DNA from: Frankia nepalensis
Lineage (GTDB): Bacteria > Actinomycetota > Actinomycetes > Frankiales > Frankiaceae
Assembly: GCF_016786325.1 (NCBI RefSeq)
Contig: NZ_JADWYU010000133.1
Coordinates: 1 to 64,000 of the forward strand
DNA: 64,000 bases
Direction: 5' to 3'
The notes under the pieces were generated by a model. That model had not been told where the DNA came from. It made no database searches and was given only the letters and a program-made list of their open reading frames with translations. The position numbers and the translations under genes are program-made. Below are positions 8,883 through 17,154 of this stretch, piece after piece. Within the stretch, counting starts at the first letter, position 1, and each line of letters starts with the position of its first letter.

Positions 8883-11377
8883 CCAGATGTCCGGCGCCCA
8901 CCGGAGGCACCGCCAACCCCCCAGGCGAGGCGCCCGCCGCGCCCGCCGCGCCCGCCGCGCCGCCGAGCCAGCCGAGTCACCCGAGCCTGACCCGGTATCG
9001 CCTCGCCCTCGACGAGTTCGACGCGATCGCCTCCGGGCACGGCGATCTCGCGACCCTGCGAGCCGGCCAGCTCAGCCGGCGCATGCTGCTCGTCCAGGCG
9101 CTCGTCGGCGCCGTCGCCGAACACCGTCCCGACCTCGCCGAGCTGGCCGACCTCGACGCGTCGTTGGCCGTGCTGCGCGCGGCGCACCGCGCGGGCCGGG
9201 CCGAGGTGGACCGTCTGCTGCTGCATCCGCAGGTCGGGGTGTGGGGCATGCGCTGCCTGCGGCTGCTGTTCGGCCACGCCGCGGCCGGTGACCGCAAGGC
9301 GGCCGGTGACCAGAAAGCCGGTGTGAACCAGAAAGTCGGTGTGAACCTGGAGGCGGCGCCGCCGCGCCTGGACGGCGCCGACTCCGGTACCCTCGCCGCC
9401 CAGATCGGCTGTTTCGGCACGCTGGCCGCCACCGCGGCGATGCTCGTCGGCCGGGAATGCGACGTCGTCGCGCACGCGCTGGACGGCGGGTTGATGTTCC
9501 CGACGCTGGGACGGGCGACGGTGCCCGGGCTGTCCGGCTGGGCGCGGATCCGCGTAGGCCTCCCCGCGGGCGGGCGCCCCCCGGCGGCGCCGCGCCCCGG
9601 CACGCGGGCGGTCTCGCTGTCCGTGCTGTCGCCCGGCGAGCCGCAAGCTGTCCTGGCCCGGTTCGACGTCGAGCTGGACGCCTGTCCCGACGCCCGGACC
9701 GGTTTCGACCCGCGAGCCTTCGGCGCCCTCGACCCGACGGCCGTCCGCTCGGGGGTCGTCGACCGGGCGGTCGGCGTGACCGTCTGGGACGCCACCGGCA
9801 CACGACACGACGCCACCGGCACACGAGACACCGGCCCGCGCGACGCCGCCGGCGGTTCCGACGCCCCGGCCTGGCAGCCCCTGCGGGCGCTGGTCAGCGA
9901 GGTCGACGGCCGCCGCCTGGTGGTCGACCTCGACGACGTCGACCCGTTCCGTTCCTTCCACCATGTCCCACCGACGCCCCGCCTGAGCGACGAGGAACTG
10001 GTGGTCTGGCGTCTTCGGCTCGACGAGGCGTGGGCACTGCTGGTACGTCACCATCCCGGCCGCGCGACGACCGTCGCGTCCGCGCTCGCGTCGCTCATCC
10101 CGCTGCGCGCGCCCCGGGATGCCGAGGAGTTGAGCGCCTCGTCCGCGGACGCCTGTGGAGCCGTGGCCCTCACCCTTCCGCACAGCGGACTGGCACTGGC
10201 CGGCTCGCTCATCCACGAACTTGCCCACAGCCGGCTGTCGGCGTTGCTCGACCTCGTCCCCCTGTTCGAGCCGGACCGGCGAGCGGTCTATTTCTCACCC
10301 TGGCGGCGCGACCCGCGTCCGGTGCCGGGGCTGACCCAGGGGGCGTTCGCGTTCCTGGCGCTCACCGATTTCTGGAACGACCACCGGTTGGCGGCAGGCG
10401 GCGCCGGCGGGCGGCTGGCCCAGTTCGAGTACGCGCGATGGCGCGCCGAGCTCCCCGGAGTGCTGGACATCCTGATGGGCTCGGGCGTGCTGACCGGTCT
10501 TGGGGAACGGTTCGTGGGCGGCATGCGGCGCGGGCTCGCGGCGATCGCCGACGGCGAGGTGCCCGAGGAGGCCGCGGCGCTGGCGGACCTCGCCAACGCC
10601 GAGCACTGGATCACCTGGCGGCTGCGCAACGTGCACCCTCGCGCCGCGTTCATCGACACGCTCGGCTACGCCTGGCGAACCGGTCACGCCTGCCCGCCGC
10701 TGCCCGCGACCGCGGTTCCGGCGACCGCGGTCTCCGCGGGTGCCGCCCGGGCCGCCGTCTCCGACCCCGCCGCGCCGGATGCCCTCGCGCCCAGTGCGCC
10801 GAGGTTCGTCACCCACGGCCGGCTCAGCCTCAGCTACCTGCGGCTACGGGAGCCGGAGCGGTTCGCGGAGCTCGCCCGGGAGCCGTCCCGGCTGGGCGCC
10901 GCGGTTCCGGCCGCCTGCCCCGCGGACCTGCTGCTGCTCACGGGACAGGCGGCCGCCGCGTCCGCGCTGTACCAGGACCTGATCGCCGCGCGGCCCGACG
11001 GGATCGACCTGTGGGCCGGGTTCGCGCTGTCCCGCAGGGCGGCGCGCGGCGGCGGCGACCCGCTGGTCCGCAGACCCGAGGTCGCCCTGGCCCTGTACCG
11101 GCACCTGCGGGCCGCCGGCGCCGCGCCGTCGCCGGCCGAGCTCGCCGACTGGCTGGCCGCCGGCGCGGTGACCTCGCGCCCCGGACCGGCGGTGGGCGCC
11201 ACGCCTCCCACCGCGGTGGAGGGCGGCGTGGCGGTGGGTGGCGTGGCGGGGAGCGTGGCGGTGGGGGGCGTGCTGGCGACCGGTCACAGCGGCGACGGCT
11301 CGAACACGAAGTCGACGCGGACGCCGTCCGCGACCTCCCGGACATCCGGATGGTCCTCGCGGAGCACTCGCCGGTAG
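8876..11377 (+). CDS. HExxH-motif peptide-modification protein
   Basis: An 833-residue protein starting at the GTG at 8876, seven bases inside the maturase gene, with GGAGG placed eight bases before it. An intact zinc/iron-type motif HELAH lies at residues 447-451, followed by the family's conserved stretch around FSPWRRDPRPVPGLTQGAFA. This matches the HExxH domain found with FxsB; related stand-alone proteins have been described as 2-oxoglutarate-dependent peptide beta-hydroxylases. In classical FxsB fusions the motif is degenerate, so an intact copy suggests a working enzyme acting on FxsA. The N-terminal 430 residues contain Ala-rich helices and low-complexity inserts (a GDQK/GVNQK repeat and a TGTRHDATGTR repeat). 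Its 3' end overlaps the convergent FxsT gene by 94 bases. Confidence 0.75.
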   Translation: MLTRCPAPTGGTANPPGEAPAAPAAPAAPPSQPSHPSLTRYRLALDEFDAIASGHGDLATLRAGQLSRRMLLVQALVGAVAEHRPDLAELADLDASLAVLRAAHRAGRAEVDRLLLHPQVGVWGMRCLRLLFGHAAAGDRKAAGDQKAGVNQKVGVNLEAAPPRLDGADSGTLAAQIGCFGTLAATAAMLVGRECDVVAHALDGGLMFPTLGRATVPGLSGWARIRVGLPAGGRPPAAPRPGTRAVSLSVLSPGEPQAVLARFDVELDACPDARTGFDPRAFGALDPTAVRSGVVDRAVGVTVWDATGTRHDATGTRDTGPRDAAGGSDAPAWQPLRALVSEVDGRRLVVDLDDVDPFRSFHHVPPTPRLSDEELVVWRLRLDEAWALLVRHHPGRATTVASALASLIPLRAPRDAEELSASSADACGAVALTLPHSGLALAGSLIHELAHSRLSALLDLVPLFEPDRRAVYFSPWRRDPRPVPGLTQGAFAFLALTDFWNDHRLAAGGAGGRLAQFEYARWRAELPGVLDILMGSGVLTGLGERFVGGMRRGLAAIADGEVPEEAAALADLANAEHWITWRLRNVHPRAAFIDTLGYAWRTGHACPPLPATAVPATAVSAGAARAAVSDPAAPDALAPSAPRFVTHGRLSLSYLRLREPERFAELAREPSRLGAAVPAACPADLLLLTGQAAAASALYQDLIAARPDGIDLWAGFALSRRAARGGGDPLVRRPEVALALYRHLRAAGAAPSPAELADWLAAGAVTSRPGPAVGATPPTAVEGGVAVGGVAGSVAVGGVLATGHSGDGSNTKSTRTPSATSRTSGWSSRSTRR

Positions 11378-13836
11378 CGGCGCAGGGTGTCCTCGAGCAG
11401 CTCGTCGGCGTCGTCCTCGTGCCCCTGCGCGCGAAGGTCGAGGGCGAGGTTCGCCGCGCACATCAGGGTGTGCGGGTGGTCCTCCCCGAGCACCGCGCGC
11501 AGCCTCGGCAGCACCCGCTCGCCGAGTGCCCGCGACGCGTCGACCTCACCCAGGTCGGCATGGGCCGTCGCGAGGCTGGAGGCGCACGTCAGGGTGTAGT
11601 GATGGTCCGGGCCGACGGTCGCGGTGAGGTTGTCCAGTGCGTCCTGGAGCTGGGACCTGGCCGCCTCGATCCGGCCATGGTCGCCGGTCCGGTTGGCGAT
11701 CTGCCGTTGGATGATCGCCAGATTGAGAATGCTGGCGTGGGTGAAGGGATGCCCCTCACCGAGTGCCTGCTGGTAGCCCCGCACCGTCTGCTCGATCAGT
11801 TTCGCCGCGCTGTCCAGGTCTCCGGTCCGCCGCAGCGCGTTGCCGAGGTTGATCGCCGCCGCGAGGGTGTCCGGGTGGATCGCCGTGAAGTCGCGGACGT
11901 AGCGCTCGTGGACGTCGCGGGCGAGCTCGAGGGCGGCCGCGAAGTCGCCGGCCATGCGGCGGGCCACGGACAGGTCCTTGGCCTGCAGGAGCACCCAGGC
12001 GTGGTTCTCGCGCAGCACGTTGCGCGCGACCACGTCCTGGAACAGGATGTAGGCCTGCTCGGCGAGCTCCCGAGCCTGGAGGTACAGGCCGAGCTGGCGC
12101 AGGTCGCGGGCGACCGCGTTCATCGAGAAGATGACGAGGATGTTGTCGTCGCGGCCGTAGAGGTCGAGCCGGTCCTGCCGGGTCTTCTCGTCCGTCTCGT
12201 AGGCGGCCCGGTAGTCGCTGGTCAGCTCCAGGTCGACGGCGAGGTTGTTCGCGGCCTGGAAGGTCTCGGGGTGGTCGTCCCCGAACACCCGGCGATGGCG
12301 GGCCAACGAGTCCTCGTCGAGCGTCCGGGCCGTCGCGAACTCTCCCCGGGCACGCAGGTCGGCGCCGTGCCCGTTGGTGATGCGCAGGGTCTCCTCGTCG
12401 TCCTCCCCGAGCACGCGCCGCATCACGTCGAGCGTGGTGCGCCGCAGCTCGTACGCCTCCTGGTAGCGCCCGAGCGCCCACAGCCCGTCCGCCTTGCGCC
12501 GGTTGAGCTCGAGGACGGCCCGGTTCTCGATGCCGTCGTCGGAGACCCACTGGGTCAGCGCCTCGTCCGCGAGTGCCAGGCTTCCCTCGGTGTCGCCGAC
12601 GTTGTAGAGGTAGCGGACGACGTTGCTGACGAGCCGGCGCACGTTCGGCTGGCGGCTGGTGATCGTTCCGGACGGTCCGACGTGCGGCAGCACCAGCTCG
12701 AACTCGGGCCAGCGCTCCTCCGTGTCGGTCTCCTCCGGCGTGGCAGCGGCGAGCATCGCGTGCACCTCGTCGCGGATGCTGGCCGCCACCTCGTGGTCCA
12801 ACTCGTCCTGGATGAGGCGCTGGATCAGTCGGTGCACCTGCAGGGTGCGCCGATGGTTGTCGATCCGGGCGAGCGCGTACCGGCCCAGCTCGCGGGTGGC
12901 CCGGCTCATCATGATCGGGTCGGCGACCAGGTCCCGCAGCGGCGCGTCGAGCACGTAACGGCCGAGGACCAGCAGCTCCCGGGAGATCGGCTCCGCGCCG
13001 AAGAAGGCGCACCGGCGCAGGATCTCGAGCGCGAACGGCATCTGGTCGCGCAGCCGGGCCATCGACAGGCTCCAGGCGGCGGCGACGGGGACGGGGTAGT
13101 CCGACGGCGGGTTCTCCTGCAGCACCTGCGTCGTGGCCCGGCCGAGCAGGTCCAGGTAGTCGTCCACGGACATCCCGGTCTCGGCCTGCAGGGCGCCGGC
13201 CTGTTCCAGCGCGAGCGGCAGGTTGCCGAGCTCCTGGGCGAGCCGCTCCGCGTCGGCCTCGCTGATGCCCGGTACCCGGCGGCCGAGGAACTCCAGGCTC
13301 TCCGCGCGGCTGAACACATTGACCTCGACCGTGTCGACCATGCTGTGCCAGCGATGGTTGCGGGAGGTCACGAGCACGTGCCCGGGGCCGTGCGGCATCA
13401 GCTCGCGGATCGTCTCCGGCTGGTCCGCGTTGTCGAAGATCAATAGCCAGTGCGGGTATGGATCTCCGCGGCGCAGGGTGTCCAGCACCGCGGACACCGC
13501 GTCCTCGATCCGGGTCGCGCCCGTGATGCCGAGCCGGGGCGCGAGGGCCGCGAGCGATGCCCGGGCCAGCGCGACCTGGTCCGCCGGAATCCACCACACG
13601 ACCTGGTAGTCGTGCGAGAACTTGTACGCGTATTCAACCGCGAGCTGCGTCTTCCCCACGCCGCCCAGCCCCTGCAGCGCGTGCGGCAGCAGGGCCATGC
13701 CCTCGGCCGTCATGTTCGCGCGCAGCTTTTCCAGCAGGGTTACCCGGCCGGTGAAGTTCTTGTTCCGCTGCGGAACGTTTCCCCAGACGACGGGAACCGC
13801 GCGCGCCGGCAGGTCCCGGGGCCCGACGACCGCCAT
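11284..13836 (-). CDS. FxsT-like NB-ARC/TPR protein
   Basis: An 850-residue STAND protein. The start at 13836 is supported by a GGGGGAG just upstream and by the family-typical opening WGNVPQRNKNFTGR. The NB-ARC ATPase has Walker A GLGGVGKTQLAVEYAYKF, the Walker B strand LLIFDNADQPE and the sensor region VLVTSRNHRW. The rest is a TPR superhelix with repeated HPxTL/ALGxxHP motifs of the kinesin-light-chain kind. FxsT is the usual fourth partner of FxSxx systems; its role is unproven, but STAND proteins act as ligand-triggered switches, which suggests sensing of the modified peptide or of a signal that controls it. It is convergent with the HExxH gene and divergent from the SIR2-like gene. Confidence 0.85.
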   Translation of the reverse strand: MAVVGPRDLPARAVPVVWGNVPQRNKNFTGRVTLLEKLRANMTAEGMALLPHALQGLGGVGKTQLAVEYAYKFSHDYQVVWWIPADQVALARASLAALAPRLGITGATRIEDAVSAVLDTLRRGDPYPHWLLIFDNADQPETIRELMPHGPGHVLVTSRNHRWHSMVDTVEVNVFSRAESLEFLGRRVPGISEADAERLAQELGNLPLALEQAGALQAETGMSVDDYLDLLGRATTQVLQENPPSDYPVPVAAAWSLSMARLRDQMPFALEILRRCAFFGAEPISRELLVLGRYVLDAPLRDLVADPIMMSRATRELGRYALARIDNHRRTLQVHRLIQRLIQDELDHEVAASIRDEVHAMLAAATPEETDTEERWPEFELVLPHVGPSGTITSRQPNVRRLVSNVVRYLYNVGDTEGSLALADEALTQWVSDDGIENRAVLELNRRKADGLWALGRYQEAYELRRTTLDVMRRVLGEDDEETLRITNGHGADLRARGEFATARTLDEDSLARHRRVFGDDHPETFQAANNLAVDLELTSDYRAAYETDEKTRQDRLDLYGRDDNILVIFSMNAVARDLRQLGLYLQARELAEQAYILFQDVVARNVLRENHAWVLLQAKDLSVARRMAGDFAAALELARDVHERYVRDFTAIHPDTLAAAINLGNALRRTGDLDSAAKLIEQTVRGYQQALGEGHPFTHASILNLAIIQRQIANRTGDHGRIEAARSQLQDALDNLTATVGPDHHYTLTCASSLATAHADLGEVDASRALGERVLPRLRAVLGEDHPHTLMCAANLALDLRAQGHEDDADELLEDTLRRYRRVLREDHPDVREVADGVRVDFVFEPSPL

Positions 13837-14281
13837 GTCTCCCCCTAGCAAAGGTTCCAGCGAAGCCCGCCCGACGTCGACGCGGGCCGCCGGCCGAGCT
13901 TTGCCGCGACGAACGAAGCCCGGCGCGACGCCCGGTCGGCACACGCCGAGACGAAGAGCCGTGGTCTCATCATCGCATCCGGCCGGGTCCGCGCGGGGCG
14001 TTTCCCGCGCGGCATTCGGCGATCTGTCACGTATTCACGCGGCACGCGGCGCCGCGACCGGGTCGGCGGGAGGGCCGGCCGGCGCCGCGGGGCGGCCGAC
14101 CACCGGGTTACCGGTAAACGAACGACGGCCGGCCTGTCGAATTCGCCCACGGTCATCGGCCGCCGTCGGGTATACAGAAATGCGGTGAGCCTTCGGCCGA
14201 CGCGGTCGTCGACGCGGGCGTACAGGCGGCGACGGGCATGGCCACGGCTACTGGCCACGGGCGAGATCGGCGGGGCCATCG
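13837..14281. promoter_or_regulatory. Divergent control region, FxsT and SIR2-like gene
   Basis: These 445 bases separate two divergent genes and hold no supportable gene. A small direct repeat ACCGGGTTACCGGT lies near 14102-14115, and the stretch GGGTATACAG near 14167 is an AT-containing -10 candidate for the + strand. Both promoters should lie here. Confidence 0.35.
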
Positions 14282-15199
14282 TTGGACGACAAGGACTGGA
14301 GCCGACTCGTCGACCAGCTCAAGAACGGGGCGTGCACGCCGCTGCTCGGGGCCGGCGCGATGCCGCGTGACGAGCGTGCCGCCGGGCCGGGCGGAGTCAT
14401 CCGTGCCGGGCCACCGAGCCTGCTGGACGGGTTCGACTGGCTGGTCGGCGCCGCGAGGGCCGAGGGAGACGACGCGCGCGCCGGGCCGGTCGACCCGATC
14501 CACCGGCGGGAGCCGGCGTTCGTCCGCCAGCAGGTCGCCGACGAGGTCATGGCCGTCCCCGCGCCGGACTTCGAGGTGCCGACCGAGCCGCACGCGCTGC
14601 TCGCCGGGCTGCCGCTGCCGGTGTATCTCACCACCAACTACGACGGATTCCTCACGCAGGCGCTCCGCCGGCGGGGAAAGAATCCACGTTCCGCCATCTG
14701 CCCGTGGAATATCGGCGCGGAGGCGGTCGGTTCCCGCGCGGCGGAAGAAGCGCTGCTGCGGTTCCCGAACTCCCGCGAGCCGGTCGTCTACCATCTCCAT
14801 GGAAGCGCCCGTCACCCGCGCTCGATGGTGGTCACAGAAGAGGACCACCTGGAGTTCCTGCTCGGTCTCGCGGCCGACCGCGGCGACGGCCGGCAGTTGA
14901 TACCGACACAGCTTCGCCCGGCGCTCACCACCCGCCCTCTCCTCTTCCTCGGATACGACATCGAAGACTGGACGTTCCGGTTTCTTTTTCATGGACTGCT
15001 GCGCACGGTCGCCGCGATGGAGCCGCGACGGCGCGCCGTCCTGCAGCTCTCCCCACCGGGGCCCGCGGACCAGCCGGACCGTGTCGCGGAGGCGCAGCGC
15101 TATCTGACGGGCTACTTCCAGCGCTGGAACATCGCGGTCTTCTGGGGAGACCTCGCTGAGTTCTGCGCGGCGCTCGGCGCCCGACTGGGGTGGGCCTGA
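14282..15199 (+). CDS. SIR2-like domain protein
   Basis: A 305-residue protein of the SIR2-like superfamily used in bacterial immunity. Visible marks are the N-terminal nucleotide-binding turn CTPLLGAGA, the strand YLTTNYDGFL with the conserved Asn-Tyr-Asp, the catalytic-type His in VVYHLHGS, and the C-terminal block LLFLGYDIEDWTFRFLF. Proteins of this class hydrolyse NAD+ when triggered; activity here is inferred from the retained N and H. The start is TTG at 14282, with no strong ribosome site seen. Its TGA overlaps the ATG of the following STAND gene by one base (TGATG), so the two are almost certainly co-translated and probably form effector and sensor halves of one system. Confidence 0.8.
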   Translation: MDDKDWSRLVDQLKNGACTPLLGAGAMPRDERAAGPGGVIRAGPPSLLDGFDWLVGAARAEGDDARAGPVDPIHRREPAFVRQQVADEVMAVPAPDFEVPTEPHALLAGLPLPVYLTTNYDGFLTQALRRRGKNPRSAICPWNIGAEAVGSRAAEEALLRFPNSREPVVYHLHGSARHPRSMVVTEEDHLEFLLGLAADRGDGRQLIPTQLRPALTTRPLLFLGYDIEDWTFRFLFHGLLRTVAAMEPRRRAVLQLSPPGPADQPDRVAEAQRYLTGYFQRWNIAVFWGDLAEFCAALGARLGWA

Positions 15200-17025
15200 T
15201 GCCGCCGGTACGCCCATACCTCGGGCTGCGTTCCTACGACGCCGACGACCGGCATCTCTTCCACGGCCGCGAGCAGGAGACCGAGAACGTCCGGGCGCTG
15301 TGGGAGTCGAACCGGCTGGTGGTGCTGTTCGGCCAGTCCGGCGTCGGCAAGACGTCGCTGCTGCGGGCGGGCATCCTGCCCCGGCTCGTCGGCGAGGCCG
15401 CCGAGGTGCTGCCGCTCGGCCGCGTCTCGCAGGGCACCGCCTTCCCGACGGCCGGCATGCCGAACCTGAACCCCTACACCTACTCGCTGCTGTCGACGTG
15501 GTCCCGGGCGACGTCCCCGGCCCAGCTCACCGGCATGACGATCACCGCGTTCCTGCGCGGCCTGGAGGACCAGCGGGACCGCTTCGGCGACCCGGTCCCG
15601 CTCTACGGCGCGATCGACCAGTTCGAGGAGCTGTTCTCGGACCTGCCGCACCGGATCGGCTACCGGGAGGACTTCATCGCGGACCTGCGGGAGGCCACGG
15701 CGGCGGTGCCGCGGCTGCGGCTGCTCGTCTCGATCCGTGAGGACGCCCTCGCCCGCCTGCTGCCCTACGAGCAGGACATCGTGCCGTCGGGCGTCTGCCG
15801 ATATCCGATGCTGTCGCTGCGGCCCGACGCCGCGCTCGCGGCGGTGACGGGCCCCCTCGTCGGCACCGGCCGCGCCTTCGCCGCGGGCGTCGCCGAACGG
15901 CTGGTACAGGACCTGCGCACCGTCACGTTCACCAACACGCTCGGGGAGCGCCGCACCGTCGAGACCGACACGGTCGAGCCCAGCCACCTGCAGATGGTCT
16001 GCGCCGCGCTGTGGGACGCCCTGCCGGAGGACGTGGAGCTGATCTCCTTCCAGCACCTGCAGGACCACGCCGACATCGACCGCATGCTCGGCAACGCCTG
16101 CTCGCGCGCGATCGCCGAGGTGGCCGCGCGGCACGGCCTGGCGGCCGCCGAGCTGTGGCGATGGGTGAAGGCCCAGTTCATCACCGAGCTGGGCACCCGC
16201 AGCACGGTCTACGAGGGGATCAGCTCGACCGCCGGAATGGCGAACTCGGTCCCCCGCGAGCTGGCCCGGCTGTTCCTGCTGAGGGCGGACGACCGGGCCG
16301 GGTCCCGCTGGTACGAGCTGCTCCACGACCGGCTCATCGAGCCGATCCGCGCGGGCGCGCGGTCCTGGTCGGGCGTCGACGAGGAGCCGACCCATTCCCG
16401 CAACGCGCTGCTGCTGCGCACCGCCGAGAGCGCGCTCGCCGACGGAGACCTGGCCCTGGCCGAGCAGTACGCCACCGAGGCGGTCCGCTTCAGCACCGAT
16501 CCGGGCGACGGCCGGTTCCGCGCGGAGGTGGAGGCGCTGCTCGCGCACATCTCGGCCGGACGCAACCGGCCGGACGAGGCCGCCGAGCGGTACCGCACCG
16601 CGGCGGCGGCGTTCGACGCGCTCGGGGACCTGCCGGCGGGCGGCGGGGCGCTCGCCTCCCTGGGCCGGCTGCTGTTGCTGCAGGGACAGGTCGCGGGCGC
16701 CGTGGACGAGCTCGCCTCCGCCTCGGCGCGGCTGCCCGGCGACATCGAGCTGCGCACCGACCACGCCCTGGCGCTCGCCAGGGCCGGCCTGCGCCACGCC
16801 GCGATCGGCGTGCTCAACAGCGCCCTGGCTGTCGAGCTCGGCAACGTCGAGGCGCTGGCGCTGCGCGGGATCCTGCACGCCGAGAGCGGATCGGCCGCGG
16901 CGGCGCTGCGTGACCTGGAGATGGTCGAGCGGCTGTCACCCCAGACGGCGCGGCGGCCCGACGTGGCGGCGGCGCGCGACCGGGCGCTACGGGAGCCGGG
17001 GGAGACCGGCCAGCCCCGCCCCTAG
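15199..17025 (+). CDS. STAND NTPase with C-terminal TPRs
   Basis: A 608-residue protein of the nSTAND1 type: it opens with PYLGLRSYDADDRHLFHGRE, the usual entry to this ATPase, followed by Walker A FGQSGVGKTSLLRAG near residue 45-55 and a Walker B-like YGAIDQFEELFSD. After the winged-helix part (residues about 270-400) come four or five TPR-like helical pairs. The ATG at 15199 overlaps the SIR2-like stop codon and is preferred over an in-frame GTG at 15190. With the SIR2-like gene it resembles Avs-type sensors split into two chains: the TPR end would recognise a trigger and the ATPase would activate NAD+ depletion. That function is inference. Confidence 0.8.
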   Translation: MPPVRPYLGLRSYDADDRHLFHGREQETENVRALWESNRLVVLFGQSGVGKTSLLRAGILPRLVGEAAEVLPLGRVSQGTAFPTAGMPNLNPYTYSLLSTWSRATSPAQLTGMTITAFLRGLEDQRDRFGDPVPLYGAIDQFEELFSDLPHRIGYREDFIADLREATAAVPRLRLLVSIREDALARLLPYEQDIVPSGVCRYPMLSLRPDAALAAVTGPLVGTGRAFAAGVAERLVQDLRTVTFTNTLGERRTVETDTVEPSHLQMVCAALWDALPEDVELISFQHLQDHADIDRMLGNACSRAIAEVAARHGLAAAELWRWVKAQFITELGTRSTVYEGISSTAGMANSVPRELARLFLLRADDRAGSRWYELLHDRLIEPIRAGARSWSGVDEEPTHSRNALLLRTAESALADGDLALAEQYATEAVRFSTDPGDGRFRAEVEALLAHISAGRNRPDEAAERYRTAAAAFDALGDLPAGGGALASLGRLLLLQGQVAGAVDELASASARLPGDIELRTDHALALARAGLRHAAIGVLNSALAVELGNVEALALRGILHAESGSAAAALRDLEMVERLSPQTARRPDVAAARDRALREPGETGQPRP

Positions 17026-17075
17026 CGCCGTCGAAGTACCAGCGCCATCGAAGTACCAGCGCCGTCGAAGTACGG
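17025..17075 (+). repeat. Three 17-bp tandem repeats after the STAND gene
   Basis: The unit GCGCCGTCGAAGTACCA occurs at 17025-17041, 17042-17058 (one change) and 17059-17075 (last two bases changed), beginning on the final base of the STAND stop codon. It is too short for a CRISPR array and has no spacers. A regulatory or replication-slippage origin is possible. Confidence 0.8.
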
Positions 17076-17154
17076 GCGGCGTCGCGGTAGCGGGCGGTCG
17101 GCCCGACCGCGGCGGGCATCGCCCCGAGACCGACCGGTCTCCCTCCCCTCGGGA

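Noticed and set aside
8876..11377. HExxH protein as a secreted zinc protease
   Set aside because: No signal peptide; overlap with the radical SAM gene and the flanking conserved block point to peptide modification.
9457..13446. A 1329-codon open frame on the + strand running across the HExxH and FxsT genes
   Set aside because: It is a by-product of high GC content: composition is Arg/Pro/Gly-rich, it has no domain, and both real genes in other frames show family motifs.
15112..16878. A 588-codon minus-strand frame opposite the STAND-TPR gene
   Set aside because: Gln/Arg/Gly-rich antisense shadow without motifs.
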